From: Leishmania infantum JPCM5
Taxonomy: Eukaryota > Euglenozoa > Kinetoplastea > Trypanosomatida > Trypanosomatidae
Length of the DNA: 64,000 bases
NCBI RefSeq assembly: GCF_000002875.2
Contig: NC_009412.2
Span: forward strand, 315,001-379,000
Reading direction: 5' to 3'
Positions 20,394 through 31,740 of this stretch are shown here, piece by piece. Under the pieces are notes generated by a model. That model was given only the letters and a program-made list of their open reading frames with translations. It had not been told where the DNA came from and searched no databases. Position 1 is the stretch's first letter. Each line of letters starts with the position of its first letter. The translations under genes were made by a program, and so were the position numbers.

Positions 20394-20965
20394 AAGGAAA
20401 CGCGCAGAGTCGGATGGACGCACACATGCATGATGCGTGCGCCCGTGTTTATGCGCGAGACCGTGTGGCTCGGCATGCTTAGCCTGGAGAGGGAGCGGGA
20501 AAGCGACTGCCTCTTCTGGTGTTTGGAGCGACGCTGGCTTCGCCACTTGGCCACCTGCACCAATGGGCACTCCCTGTCTCTACTCCCCTGCCGATGTTGG
20601 TGACTGACCACGGATGGGCCCACGTGCATGGGCATGTGCATGCGAGGTCAATGGTTACAGCCTCTTGATGGTAATCCCACCGCAGCAAGACATGACTGTC
20701 GTATCGCGAGCGGCGGCATTTGCAGTGCACGGCGGAGGCGAGCACAGTATGGCCGGCGGCAAGACATGCTGATGCGGCGACTGCCCCCCTTCCCTTCCCT
20801 TTGTTTCCTGTGTGCGTGCACGCTGTTGTGGTTGTTTTCTTGTTTGCCCTCCATTTTTATTGCCCTCTTCGCTCTGCTCCCTCTGTTGTCCCCCTCTTTG
20901 TTGCTCGGTGCTTGCTGTCCCTCGGGCGCCCCTCTAACCCGCAGCGACGTGGAGCTCTGCCCATT

Positions 20966-20996
<31 letters not shown>
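20966..20996. repeat. (CA)n-(TA)n compound microsatellite
   Basis: CA repeat passing directly into a TA repeat. It is one of several TA-bearing repeats in the window. Confidence 0.9.
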
Positions 20997-21313
20997 GACA
21001 TATTATGAGAAAGACAGCCTCGCTGAGCTCACCTCAGAACGACGACAAACCGTTGTGCAGTGGCGCTACTTCTTCCGTCTTCACCTCACCACCTAGACGC
21101 AGATGGTTGCGGCTGCTCATTTTTTCCAGCCTCCTCTGCTCGTTCCGTGGCTTTACTCAGATAATATAGGCTCATTCATCGAAGCTGCCGCTGCTTCTAC
21201 CATTCCCCTTTTTTGTTCCCCCTCCCCACCGCTGGATCGCTCTGCTTTCCTTCGCTGTATATGCGTGAGGGTGAATGTATGCGACCCTGCTCGTTTTTTT
21301 TTCGTGTACTTTC

Positions 21314-21315
21314 AG
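21314..21315 (+). promoter_or_regulatory. Predicted spliced-leader acceptor AG
   Basis: First AG after the T-rich tract at about 21291-21313. It lies downstream of an in-frame ATG at 21275 and upstream of the ATG at 21344, and so favours the shorter coiled-coil protein. Inference from sequence only. Confidence 0.4.
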
Positions 21316-21343
21316 CCTTGTAGTTGTCCATCACGCGGTGATC

Positions 21344-22255
21344 ATGAGGCGTCGCTCGCACTCCAAGCCCGCCGAGGCTGCGGCCGTCGTGCCTCCCACA
21401 AAGACCGTTGCCCAGCTGCGGACGGAAGTCGATCTGCTTGAGAACGCTATCAAAGATCGAAAGCTCTTGTTCCTCGACCTATGTGAGCAGAGGGGTGCGT
21501 CGGCGGCCGCGGACGAAGACGCTACTCGGGTGACGCCCCCCGAAGATCCTGTGGAAGAGGCGCGCCGGCTCGCCAGCCGCAACGCGTTCCTGCGCGATGA
21601 GCTCAAAGTTTTGGACGCAGTAGAGAGGCAGTACGCGAATGACCCGCGCGTGCGTGACAAGCGCAACGAAGTGCGACTGGTGCAGATGCAGATCGCACAG
21701 GTAGAGCGCGAGGTCGATACGCTGCAGAAGGTGAAGAAGTGGCGCGACGAGGGTCTGCGCGCGATCGGGCGCACAGAGGAGCAGACTCGACGCATGCGCG
21801 GGCAGCAGCACGAGATGAACTCGCAGTTGAGGGAGGAGGTGCGGCAGCGAATGGAGGAGCTGCGGGAACTAGAAAAGGCGGACATGGAGGTGCATACGCG
21901 GTTCGCGAGGCTGCAAGATCAGGTGAAGCTGTCCGTGACAGATGCCGATGTGCAACAGCTTCGACAAACGCTGGAGGCGCAGAACACGGAGATCGAAAAT
22001 CTTTCTGGCAAGGAGGCGGCGTGGCGGAAGCAACGCGCATCGGTGCGCGAGGAGGACTACCGCATTGTTGCGAAGTACAACGGCGAATGCGCGAAGCTCG
22101 CCGAGGAAGAAGAGCGCCTCCATGAGCTGCTGCGTCAAAAAGAATTAGAGCTGAAGCGAAGCTATTTTTTGTTGAAGCGCTATGGAACCGCGCCCCGCGC
22201 GCCGATGAGCGGCGGAGGTAATGATGAAGTGGGGGACTTGCTGCCCTCCCCCTAG
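21344..22255 (+). CDS. Coiled-coil protein
   Basis: 303 residues from the ATG at 21344. The in-frame ATG at 21275 would add a hydrophobic 23-residue leader that looks like a translated pyrimidine tract and lies upstream of a good splice acceptor, so it is not favoured. From about residue 20 to 280 the sequence is rich in Glu, Arg, Gln and Leu, with heptad spacing, indicating long coiled coils broken by a short linker (about residues 55-70). There are no motor, kinase or membrane motifs. The overall style (Arg/Glu-rich heptads, no cysteines in the coil) resembles cytoskeletal, basal-body or flagellar coiled-coil proteins of trypanosomatids, but no specific name can be supported. The C-terminus has a short Gly/Pro-rich tail. 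Confidence 0.7.
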   Translation: MRRRSHSKPAEAAAVVPPTKTVAQLRTEVDLLENAIKDRKLLFLDLCEQRGASAAADEDATRVTPPEDPVEEARRLASRNAFLRDELKVLDAVERQYANDPRVRDKRNEVRLVQMQIAQVEREVDTLQKVKKWRDEGLRAIGRTEEQTRRMRGQQHEMNSQLREEVRQRMEELRELEKADMEVHTRFARLQDQVKLSVTDADVQQLRQTLEAQNTEIENLSGKEAAWRKQRASVREEDYRIVAKYNGECAKLAEEEERLHELLRQKELELKRSYFLLKRYGTAPRAPMSGGGNDEVGDLLPSP

Positions 22256-24514
22256 GCTCGTCGATGTGCGAAGGCGAGCACCGTCAACCGTTGTCTGGGT
22301 TGACTGCCCGGTGACACTATGCATTGTAACCCCACCCCCTCGACCCCCAAGCGCCTTGGCTCTGTGTAGGAGTGCTTTTTCCTCTCCCCTTGTTTCCGTC
22401 GTTTTCGCTTTCTTTGGTGGTGGGGCGACACACACGCTGCGGGTGTCTCCGCCGCTTTTTGTCTGAGTATTTATGTGCGTAGGTGTTACGCATGTTATGG
22501 TGCCCGCTCTCCGCTTGGAATCCGTCTTGCTCACCAGAGCATCTGGAACGCGCTGCGAAACGAAAAGAAGAAGGCGCGACCGCGTGGACCTGCTTAGTCA
22601 GCGGCTTCTTCTCCCCTTCATTGTCTCGGGTTGTCGAGAGAGAGAGAAAGCAGATTTGTATCCAAACCGGGATGGCGCACACGCTCCTCCTGTCTGTATG
22701 CATCTGTGTGCATAATGTCTCGTGGTGAACAGACTGCTGCAGGCTCGGGTCTTGGCACTCGAGCGGCCGCTAAAGGGCCAATGCCTAGCGTCTACACGCC
22801 GCTAGTACACCCTGCTTTAGTTGTTCTGGTTTGCCCTGCGTGTTCTTCGGCGAACTCCGATGCACATGACTGTACTCGACTCCACTGGGCTCTCCTTTCT
22901 CCTCTCCTTCGCTACGTTCACCTTGCCCCCACCCTTTCGCCCGACAACCCGCTGCATCTGCTGGCGGGCGTGGGGGGGGTTTTGAATCGGCGACTCGGGC
23001 CTGCATGGGTGTGCTATCCTACTCGTATCCCTTTTTTTGTTCGTTACATGGACGTTTCGTTCTCCGTCGATGGCCCGCCCGCACATGCACACATACGTTT
23101 TTCTTTCCACATATAGGATTTTGATTGCTTAGTCACCGAACTGCCAAAGCCATCAACGGGTGAAGCAGTGCGTGCGATATACGCATACGAACGCGGAGGA
23201 GCCCTCCCTTGTGTAGGCGTGAGCGTGCGTGTTGAGTGCGCGGGCCGTCTTCACGGCCTCTCTCCCTCTCCCTCTCCCCTCCTGCGTCTCTCCTCTTCCC
23301 CTCTTGTAGTCTAGCCTCCTCCTTCCCTCCCTCCTCTCATTGCCCCTCTGCTGGCTTTCATCTTTCGCTTGTATTTTCTTTGCTCTTTTTTTTCATGTGG
23401 GTGCCTCGCTTCCCCTCCTCCACCTACTCCTGTGCCGGTTGTACGTCATCACCCGCTTCTTTCTTGCTTTTCTTCTTCGTTTTCCCGGCTTGTTTGCGTA
23501 CGTGTGTGTGTGTGTGGCTCTCTCTCTCTCGGCGCTCCAACGAGCGATCTTCGCCGAAACCCTCCCTCCCCCCTTCTCCTCTCTGTCTCTTCCCACCGCG
23601 ACACCGTCCTCCTCCTCCCATCTCTCAAGACATACACATACACGCTGCGCACGTACCGCTCTACATTCACCTATACACACAGGCTGTTTCCTCTCTCGTT
23701 GCCGCACTCCCGATAAGCGCGCGCGCAGAGATTAATTTTTTCGTTGTTAATCGACCCCTCTTCCCACAACAACAACAGCAGCATAAACTAAACAACAAAG
23801 AAAAGGACACTCTTTCGTCGTGTCCACAGGCGCACGCGCGCTTCCCTCTCCCTTCCTCTACCGCTGCACACACATACACACACACGAAGAGGCGCATCCA
23901 CACACACCCGAGTCGCACACTCGCTCTCAGTTCTCTTTTTTTTTGCTTGCTTCATTTATTTATTTTGCGCTCCTCGGGAGGACCTCGCTTGGTTTGGTTT
24001 CTTGTGTGTGCTGCGCGCATGAGTGTCTCGCTTTCTCGCCGTTGTGCTACGATTTTTTTGTTTTTTTTTTTCTCCCCCTTCACCTCTTACGTTCTCCCTC
24101 TCTTTCTTGGTGTCTCTCTCGTTTCTTGTGCCTGCCTGTCTCTGTCTCTTGGCCTGGCACTTCTTCTCTTGCTGGCGGCTGCGTATCTTATCTGGTGTGT
24201 GTGTCTCTCTCTCTCCCTTTCGTGTGTGCGCACACCTGGCACGCATAACGGAACCTCTCGCTTGCACGCTCCGCCTCTGCGCAGCTCTCGCCGCTCTGAC
24301 ACACGCCCGGAGAGCACATCCACTTTGTCTCCCTTCCCCTCTCTCGCGCTTGTCGTCGTTTCTCTTCCACTGAGTCGCGTGTGCCCGCCGGCGTCTCTTT
24401 CCTTTGAAAAAAAAACGTTTCTTTCTTTTTTTTTGTCGCCTTCTTCGCGTACGCTGCTGTGAGCGCGTCTCGCCTGTGTTTCCTTGCCCTTCCCCCTTCG
24501 CGTCTTTTGCTTTG
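22256..24514 (+). other. Intergenic region with >1 kb of nearly continuous pyrimidine-rich DNA
   Basis: No gene seen. From about 23245 to 24510 the + strand is dominated by C and T (TCTC, CCTC and TTTT tracts, a GT run near 23502-23516), interrupted by CA-rich patches near 23625-23690 and 23865-23915. Long open frames exist in several phases at once, which is a composition effect, not genes. The block immediately precedes the CCR4-like gene and offers many possible splice acceptors. Confidence 0.6.
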
Positions 24515-27500
24515 ATGATGCCGCGGTCCAACGGGGAGGCGGCGGACGGTAGCGGAACCGTCGGCGGCACACACTCCGGTGGCCATCAGAACAGAGTATG
24601 TGTCGCACCGGAAAACCCTGCCCGATCCTTGGCTACCATGTCGAGCAGCAACAACGTGTTCAGCCTTGTCGCCGCCACGCCGGATGTAAATATCAGCGAC
24701 TACCAACCGCTGCAAGTCCCACGGACCACGACGGTGCGCCATGTGACGATGAGCAACGGCGGCGGTCTGCCGCTGCAGCGGACCTCTGCGTCGGAATTTT
24801 CGAGTCTCGCCGGCATTAGAAGCATGCGCAGTGGCGCCAACACCTCGGCCGCCTCCGAAGACCAGCCGCTGCCCATGCTGACAATGCTACCCTTCTCTTC
24901 CGCCTCGAGCGTTACCAAGTCAGCCGGCAGTACCGGCGTTGGTGTGGAGAGCGGCATCGGCGGGTCTGGTGCCGCCACAACGGGCGCCGCAGCGATGACC
25001 ACAAGCATTGGCCCGGGCACCTCGTCCGCTGGTCGCTCTATGACACTACTGGAGCGTCGAAACAATCGCGAGCGCAGCTCTCTGAGCCTCTCATGTTTGT
25101 CAGGGCTGAATGTAGAGAAGCTTCAGGAAAGCATGCGGGAAACTAGTCTCGTCTTCAATTCTCAAGAAACACCGGAGCCTGTGTCGCAGGGATGGTCCAA
25201 GACTGTCGCCTCGGCGGCGCTGCTGAGTGATTACGCCATGCCATCTGTGCGCGCGTCGCCGCCGGGCGCGGGAGACGTGCCTCGCTCCACGGCCGCGCAC
25301 TCGGCGCGGCAGGCCACCGCCAAGTTTCAGGGTCAGGCACCGCGGCCCCCCAGCAGCGGCGAAGACGGCAGCGGCCCCCGCCGCAGTCATCCCATTTCCA
25401 CCTCGGAGTCCAGAACGATCGATGAGATACCAGGAGCGCTAAAGGTAATCGGCTACAACATCCTGGCGAGCCGGCTAGCGTCCACCGACTTGTACCCCGC
25501 CTGCCCACCGTCGGTGCTGAGTGAAGAGTATCGACTGGACCTCATCAAGGAGGAGCTCCGGCGCGTTGACCCCGACATATTGCTCTTGGAGGAGATCAGC
25601 GTGGCGGCGCACGAGCGCACTCTCGGGCCTTACTTGAGAACGGCGCTCGGGATGGAGGGGCATCACGTTGTCATCACTGATCGCAACGGAGCTCCTCGCT
25701 GCGCACCGCTGACGCAGCAGTCCAAGGGAGCAGCCGCGTTCTCGCCTGCTCTTGCTATCCCTTTTGGAATCCCCTGCAGCACTGAGAAGAGGCCGAACTC
25801 GGTGAGCATGACGGCTACATTAGCCGGAGCGGCTGCGTGCAATAGTGACGCTTCCGCTCGGCGTGGCGCGGCCGGTGGCGCCGCGAACGGCTCCGGCGAT
25901 GTCGACAGGAGGAGCAACTCGCCCCATCTGCCGCAGCTCGCCGAAACGAGCTGGAGCCGCCGCTCCAGTCGGCGCAGCAGCGTCGTGGCCGCGTCTCGGT
26001 TTCCCGCGAGCTCGTGTGGCACCCCGGCCATTTGGCAGAAACGTGGCGAGGCGTTGCCCTTGCAGCACCCGCAGCCGTTCAGCATGCCGCAACAGGAGAT
26101 GTCGTGCTCCTCGCTCGAGGACCCGCAAATCCAGCCCAAAGCGATGACGGATGAGGAGTCGATGCAGCGAAGTTGCAGCGCAGCGGAGTTCACCCAAGGT
26201 GCCACAGCGCGTGTAAACCGGCAGACGATGGGGTCTGGAGCGCCTCCGGCAGTACTTCGCGCGGAGAAGGCCACTGAGGAGGCCCTCGGCCACCGGCGAG
26301 TGGAAATGGACGGAGTGAGCATCTTTTACAAGGCGGCACGGTTCCGCGAGCTAGAGGTGATGCCGGTGCTCTTTAACCGTCTCGCCGCCGCGGAGAAGCG
26401 ACTCACCCGCTACGAGCACAAGAAGCTTCAGGTGGACTCGCACAATGTGGCCCTCGTCGTGGTGCTGCAGGATATGCAGGTGATCGGGGTATCGCGCATA
26501 TACGTGGTGGCTGCTGTGCATCTCATCTGGCAGCGCATCAACGCACAGCTGTGGCAGGCGCATCAGCTCCTCCGCGTCATGGAGGGACTGAAGCACAAGT
26601 ACTGCAAGGGCTACGTGGACCTCGTCTACCCAAGTGGGCGTGGCTCCATCGCGTGCGACAGCGCAGTCACCCAGCCGCCGAGCATCATCGACACCCCGCT
26701 GATGCGAGAGGGAACGCGGCGGCACGCGCAGGACGATGTCGCACCTCAGCCATCGCTACCAACGCCGCTACCGTTGCAGCAGCCGCGCGCGCTGTCTGCG
26801 CGGTGCCAAAGCATAGTACCCAGCCGCGCCACTACTGAAGCCTCCGATCCGGCTGGAGACAGCGACGGTAGCAGGCTCTTCAACGTCGCCGCCACCGATC
26901 GCATGCGCTGTAGGTACGCCAGTGTGTGCTCTGGCGTTGCCTCGTCGCCCACATCGTCCGTCACATGCATTATCGGCGGCGACTTTAATGCCGAGCGCAG
27001 CGGGCCGGTCATGGAGTACTTGCGCACCGGCAGGGTGCCAGGGGGGGCGGAGGTGATGGAGTACTGGCGAGCACCCAAGTCGGAGTCGCCGGTGCCGCTC
27101 GACCGCACGGATGAGCGAGGCACCGGTCGGGCGACCGCCAGGGGTGAGGTGAATGCGCTGCGCCCCACGCCTCCGCCCCCGTCAAAGGTGCCTCCACCGA
27201 CACTGTATGGTGTGCTGAACCCCGCGGGGCAGGAGATGATCAGGATATCCCCGCACAACTCTATGCACTCCTCCTTATGTTCTACGGGCTCGCCACCGTC
27301 GGTGCTGCCGCGTCGCGCGACCAAGTCTCCGCCCCGCAACTCCGTGAGCAACGCTGCTAGTGCTGCAGCGACCGGTAACGGGACAGGTGACGACCTCTGC
27401 CTCCATCAGCCATACACCCCGCTCAGCAAGCGGCCATTCAATCTCTACCCTAGCCGCGTCTCGGACGGCGTGCTGTCCTCGCACAATAGGGCAGACAATC

Positions 27501-28930
27501 CACTGCAGTGCCGACGAGACTTGGCGAAGGGTACCACCGTCGCCGCTCCGACGTCCCCGCGAAGGTCTGCCCCCACACCGAGTCCACAGCCTACCGAGAA
27601 TGACCTCCGCTGCAACCGCGGAAGCACATCCCCAACTCTCTTGTCAACCTCGAGTAGCTTCATCGACACGCCGAGCTGTGGCTGTGATGATGGCTGTGGC
27701 GGCGGCAGCAACCTTGCAGCGGTGGCCGCGTCTTCATCGCAGTATGTGCTGTTCTCTGCGTCGTCGAGCCCCGCTCGCTGTTGCAGTTCGGATGCTCAGC
27801 TGCCACTTCTGCGACCCTCGATGTCGATGAACAGGACTCCCACTGTGCATGCCGCCTCCCCAGCCTCTGCACCACAGACCTCGCCGTCGTCTGCGCGGGA
27901 GAACGGAGGCCCCGCCACCATCCCCGAAAACCACCGCGCGTACACGCGACGGCGCACCTTACCGGACATGAGCAACATCGAGAGTAGTACGCTGGAACAC
28001 TCCCGTAGCCGAAGTGCCAGTCAGAGCGGAAGCGTGCTGAGCACTGCGTTTCCCACGAACTGCGCAATGCGACTCGCCGTGCACACTCGCCACGACACGC
28101 TCAGTGTGGAGTTGGGCGAGCCTGACTGGGAAAGTGAGGAAAGCCGCGGACGGACCCCCATGTTGGGCGATGCAACCGACGTTGCATCTTCGGCGCAGCC
28201 GAGCCCCTCTCACGATCACCAGGAAGGAGTGGGTGGTGCAGGCGGGGTTGTAGAGAAAGGAGAAGTGAACGCGAAGCGGCGGCATCGCATCCACGCGCTG
28301 AAAAGCTTCGCAGGTGCGGACGGCGGCGGCAGCGGTGGCAACGCCTCAGCGAGCTCGAACTATGGATTGGTGATGGGTGATCACCGGCTGTCCTTGGACG
28401 GCGACCCGGCGACGCCGGCGTCCCCGCGCGCACGTCGGAAGCGGCGGCCCGCCGTCGCTGCATCCAGGGACGGGGCGCCAAGCCCTGCTTCGCCCCAAGC
28501 CACGCGCCATTTCTCCTCCCAGGCGGCGCTGCAGTCGCCGTCAGCGGTAGACTACGACTTCACGTGCTCGACGGTGTCTGCGTCACCGCCGGTGTCTCTC
28601 TTATGCCTGCCCACGCTCATCGCCAACAGCGCCTACACTCCGCCCAGCCCACCGGTGCTTCTCATTGACGACGTCGTGCACAAGATCCGCTTGAGTGACG
28701 CCTATGCCCCGTACTGCTACCGCCATCCTTCCTACGTGTCGGCGGTGAACCCGTCCACCAACATGGAGGGCAAGGTGCTCGACCACATATTATACGAGGA
28801 TGAGCACGTCGTGTGCGGCGGGGTGCTGCGGCTCGGAGAGCGACAGGAGCTTCCGAATGCGCGGGTGCCGAGTGATCACTATATGATCGGGAGCGTGCTG
28901 ATCCCGATCCAGGAATTGCACCGGGCTTGA
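24515..28930 (+). CDS. Giant CCR4/Angel-type endonuclease-exonuclease-phosphatase family protein
   Basis: 1471 residues from the first of two adjacent ATGs (24515, 24518). The EEP fold is split over the whole protein. The first strand begins at ALKVIGYNILA, then the metal-ligand glutamate E360 in LLLEEIS; GGDFNAE supplies D823 and N825; DHILYED supplies D1423; and PSDHYM supplies the catalytic pair D1454-H1455. These match the catalytic residues of CCR4-type poly(A) nucleases, Angel and nocturnin, so a role in mRNA deadenylation or RNA 3'-end trimming is likely. It is unusual in size: about 310 disordered Ser/Ala-rich residues precede the domain, and there are large low-complexity insertions between E360 and D823 and between D823 and D1423, whereas a normal EEP domain is about 350 residues. 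No leucine-rich repeat of true CCR4 is seen, so Angel/nocturnin-like is as likely as CCR4. Confidence 0.85.
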   Translation: MMPRSNGEAADGSGTVGGTHSGGHQNRVCVAPENPARSLATMSSSNNVFSLVAATPDVNISDYQPLQVPRTTTVRHVTMSNGGGLPLQRTSASEFSSLAGIRSMRSGANTSAASEDQPLPMLTMLPFSSASSVTKSAGSTGVGVESGIGGSGAATTGAAAMTTSIGPGTSSAGRSMTLLERRNNRERSSLSLSCLSGLNVEKLQESMRETSLVFNSQETPEPVSQGWSKTVASAALLSDYAMPSVRASPPGAGDVPRSTAAHSARQATAKFQGQAPRPPSSGEDGSGPRRSHPISTSESRTIDEIPGALKVIGYNILASRLASTDLYPACPPSVLSEEYRLDLIKEELRRVDPDILLLEEISVAAHERTLGPYLRTALGMEGHHVVITDRNGAPRCAPLTQQSKGAAAFSPALAIPFGIPCSTEKRPNSVSMTATLAGAAACNSDASARRGAAGGAANGSGDVDRRSNSPHLPQLAETSWSRRSSRRSSVVAASRFPASSCGTPAIWQKRGEALPLQHPQPFSMPQQEMSCSSLEDPQIQPKAMTDEESMQRSCSAAEFTQGATARVNRQTMGSGAPPAVLRAEKATEEALGHRRVEMDGVSIFYKAARFRELEVMPVLFNRLAAAEKRLTRYEHKKLQVDSHNVALVVVLQDMQVIGVSRIYVVAAVHLIWQRINAQLWQAHQLLRVMEGLKHKYCKGYVDLVYPSGRGSIACDSAVTQPPSIIDTPLMREGTRRHAQDDVAPQPSLPTPLPLQQPRALSARCQSIVPSRATTEASDPAGDSDGSRLFNVAATDRMRCRYASVCSGVASSPTSSVTCIIGGDFNAERSGPVMEYLRTGRVPGGAEVMEYWRAPKSESPVPLDRTDERGTGRATARGEVNALRPTPPPPSKVPPPTLYGVLNPAGQEMIRISPHNSMHSSLCSTGSPPSVLPRRATKSPPRNSVSNAASAAATGNGTGDDLCLHQPYTPLSKRPFNLYPSRVSDGVLSSHNRADNPLQCRRDLAKGTTVAAPTSPRRSAPTPSPQPTENDLRCNRGSTSPTLLSTSSSFIDTPSCGCDDGCGGGSNLAAVAASSSQYVLFSASSSPARCCSSDAQLPLLRPSMSMNRTPTVHAASPASAPQTSPSSARENGGPATIPENHRAYTRRRTLPDMSNIESSTLEHSRSRSASQSGSVLSTAFPTNCAMRLAVHTRHDTLSVELGEPDWESEESRGRTPMLGDATDVASSAQPSPSHDHQEGVGGAGGVVEKGEVNAKRRHRIHALKSFAGADGGGSGGNASASSNYGLVMGDHRLSLDGDPATPASPRARRKRRPAVAASRDGAPSPASPQATRHFSSQAALQSPSAVDYDFTCSTVSASPPVSLLCLPTLIANSAYTPPSPPVLLIDDVVHKIRLSDAYAPYCYRHPSYVSAVNPSTNMEGKVLDHILYEDEHVVCGGVLRLGERQELPNARVPSDHYMIGSVLIPIQELHRA

Positions 28931-31740
28931 GGCGTGGCTGGCGGTTACTGCTTGAGGGGGAGGGAGGGATGGGGGAGTGCGCAAAAGGCGAAGAGGTGCA
29001 CGGGGTAGGATGCATCGATGTGCGTGCGCAGCGCGAGGCATACAAACCACATCTTTTTATTTTGTCGTTTCGCTGGTTGTCATCCGTTTCTCGCACATCC
29101 ACGTTTACTCCGATTTGACGGCTTCCTTTGGCTTTCTCGAAGACGCTATACATGCACTCACGGACACACACACACACACACATACACTCGCATAAGAAGT
29201 GTACACACTCAAATCACCAGTTATGACGGAGATGTGCGTGTAAGAACAGAAGAAGAAGTGAAGATAGCCATCTTGGTCTCTTTGTTGTTGTTTTCCTTCT
29301 ACGCGGGAGCACAGTGTGCTGGTGGGTACGGAGCAACGAGGGGGAGATGGGTAGGTCTTGCTGAGGTGGCAGGTTCCTGTGGGTGCGTGTGTGGAGTTGT
29401 GTAGGATCTAGTGGGCGAGGGACGTATGCCACTTGCATCTGATGTGCTCCTTCCCGTCGGTTTACGTCTTTTGATTTTGATTCCATGTAAGGCTTTGAAA
29501 ATCGCTTTTTGGTTGCAACCCTGGTTGCCTTCTCCTCCTCCTCCTCGCCTTCTCCCTCTCTGCCGCCCCCCCCCCGCGAAACCCATACTTGCGTGTATTC
29601 ACCTCTCTCACTCTATCCGTGTGTGCGTCTGTGTCTGTGCGTATGTGCGCGTAGACGTCTGCGCTCTCTTTCTTCTTGTCCATGTACGTTCTCTCTCGCT
29701 GTCCCTCCGCTGTTTTTTCTTGTTGAATTTCTTACTGAGTGTGCACGCTCTCTCTGCCTCTCGTCCTCCCGTCGTTTTATGTATTTATGTGTGTGCGTGT
29801 ATATGCGCGACCAAATCGACTTCGGTTTCACCTTCGGCTTCGGTGCCTCCTTCCTCCTCGTCCTCGTTGGATGTTCTGTCTGTAATCGCCTTTTTTTTTA
29901 CGGCGGTAGTGGATATGTGAATGCTGTTGTTAATACCGCTGCTGTTGTGGGGCAGGTCTCCTCTCTCTGTGTGTAGCACGTACTACTACTATTTTGCTTC
30001 GCTCTCCTCTTTTTTTTTCGTATGTTGTTTGGAGTTGATATGGTCTTCTTTGCCCCTACCGCCCGTCCTCCACCTTGTTTTCTTCCCAGCGCTGTCCGCG
30101 CACTCTGCACTGGGCTCTCTCTTTCTGTGTCTTGTGCTTTTATGAACGACTGTGTTCTGAGGAAGAGGGAGACATGTCGACCGGTCACCGTCGGTGCCCG
30201 TCTCATTGGTCTCGTGGTGGTGGAGGGAGAGCAAAGGTAATGAGAGGGGCGGTATACACTTCCCATCTCTCGCCTTGTCGTTGCTGTCGTCCTCCACTTC
30301 CATGACCGTCATCCTTCTCCCACCCTCCCGGACGCCTCGCCTCTCTCTCGTTGTCCACCACCTCGTCAACGCTTTTTTTTTCAACGCTGCCGCACTTTTC
30401 GCGTCTAACTTCAGTGTTGTCCTCGCGTTTCCCATAGATGCAATACGTAAAGGAAAGAGAGCAGCACACAACCCTCCTCCTCTCCCATGCGTGTGCGGTG
30501 CGCAGCACCAGAGGGACTTCAAAAGAAGAATAAAAAAGTGGCTGATGGGGAAGATGAGTGATGGTGGTGGCTCTATGCAGTGCTTTACTGTCTTGCTACA
30601 GCTTCTCACTTCCATGGTGCCGCTCCTCCTCATTTTTCCTGCTCATCATCTCTCCCTCTTCTTTTGATATCCCGTGAGTCCAGTGTTGCTGCTGTTGCCG
30701 GCTGAAGCGTAATTATGTCTGCACGTGTCTTCGTCTCCCACCTCCCCACTCCTCTTCCCTGTCGTGTGCGGTGCTCTCTCGAGCTTCTCTCGGAGTCGCG
30801 GCCTCCCTCCTCCCTCTTCCCTCCTCCTTCCTTCCTTCCTGCCGCCCCCTCTTTTTCTTTGAGAGAATTTTTCCCATGTGTTTCCTTGCCTCTTGGTTCT
30901 TCTTCCACGCCATTCAGACTTCCCGCATGTACATGGTTCATTCTACTCTATCCATCTCGTTTTGCCTTCCCGTGCTACACGAATGTGTGTCTCTCTCCGC
31001 TTCACAATGCCCGAACGCGCACGCATCAACGCATAAAAAATGTCAGAATGCAAAGGAAACAATAACAAAAAAAAAGACAAGGCAGAATGTGTCAGAGGCG
31101 TGGGCACACATCCGGAGACACTACAACAGCGGCACGCGCTCGATAAAGTCCCCGTCGTGCACGCTCGTGTCTGGATGTGTGATTGTTTGTGCGCTGCTCT
31201 TCATTGAGACACGCACCCGAGTATCTACATCGATTACTCGGCGCTCCTGTTGCAGCTCTGGGCTCGCGCGCTTTTCCGCTCCCTTTTGTTTTGAATTTTC
31301 GTTCCTCCCCTCCCACCGTGCCTTTGCCTGCTGCCCGCCACACGGACCGATGAAGATGCAGCGCCGCCCTCACCCCATGTTTCTCTTTTCGTCCCTCGTG
31401 TCTCACCTCGTCTCTTCCCCCTCTCTCTTGCATTCGTTTCGGTCGCCGGCAGTGGTGGTGGCGCTGGTGGTTTTTTCGCGCCAGGAAAAGGGAGAAAACA
31501 GGAATACAAGAAACGCCGTTGCTTCCAATTTTCGGTTTCTCATGCGGGATCTGCTTGCTTCTCTCACAGCAAGACACAAAACTTGCTTGCGCCTGGGTTT
31601 GTGTGGCCCTTGCTGAGCTTTCTGCCTCTCTCACACCCTTTTGTGTATACGTGCGTGCTGAGATGACCCTTTCACCCTGACACGCGGCTCACAATACCGA
31701 GCGCGGTGAAAAAAAAAGCGATGATTTTCTTTTTTTTCAA
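28931..31740 (+). other. Intergenic region, 2.8 kb
   Basis: No gene seen. A (CA)n repeat lies at 29164-29183. From about 29510 to 31480 the + strand is pyrimidine-rich with many T-runs (for example near 29890, 30010, 30376 and 30850). This would hold the 3' UTR of the CCR4-like gene and sequence upstream of a dead gene. Confidence 0.6.
29164..29183. repeat. (CA)n microsatellite
   Basis: CA repeat in the putative 3' UTR of the CCR4-like gene. Confidence 0.85.

Larger units (their letters stand above)
19399..21343 (+). other. Intergenic region, 1.9 kb, repeat-rich
   Basis: No gene seen. Pyrimidine-rich blocks lie at about 19650-19690, 19865-20035 and 20185-20225; a (CA)n run at 20372-20393; and a CA-to-TA run at 20966-20996. 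Candidate acceptors for the next gene include the AG at 21314-21315, after the T-run at about 21293-21302. ORFs overlapping this spacer are frame-independent readings of the pyrimidine tracts. Confidence 0.55.

Noticed and set aside
23236..24462. 408-codon plus-strand open frame with many Ser, Pro, Leu and Phe
   Set aside because: Translation of a C/T-rich tract; similar open frames exist in other phases, and it overlaps the 5' end of the CCR4-like gene region.
30771..31616. 281-codon plus-strand open frame
   Set aside because: Low-complexity Ser/Phe/Leu/Pro translation of pyrimidine-rich spacer; no conserved segment.
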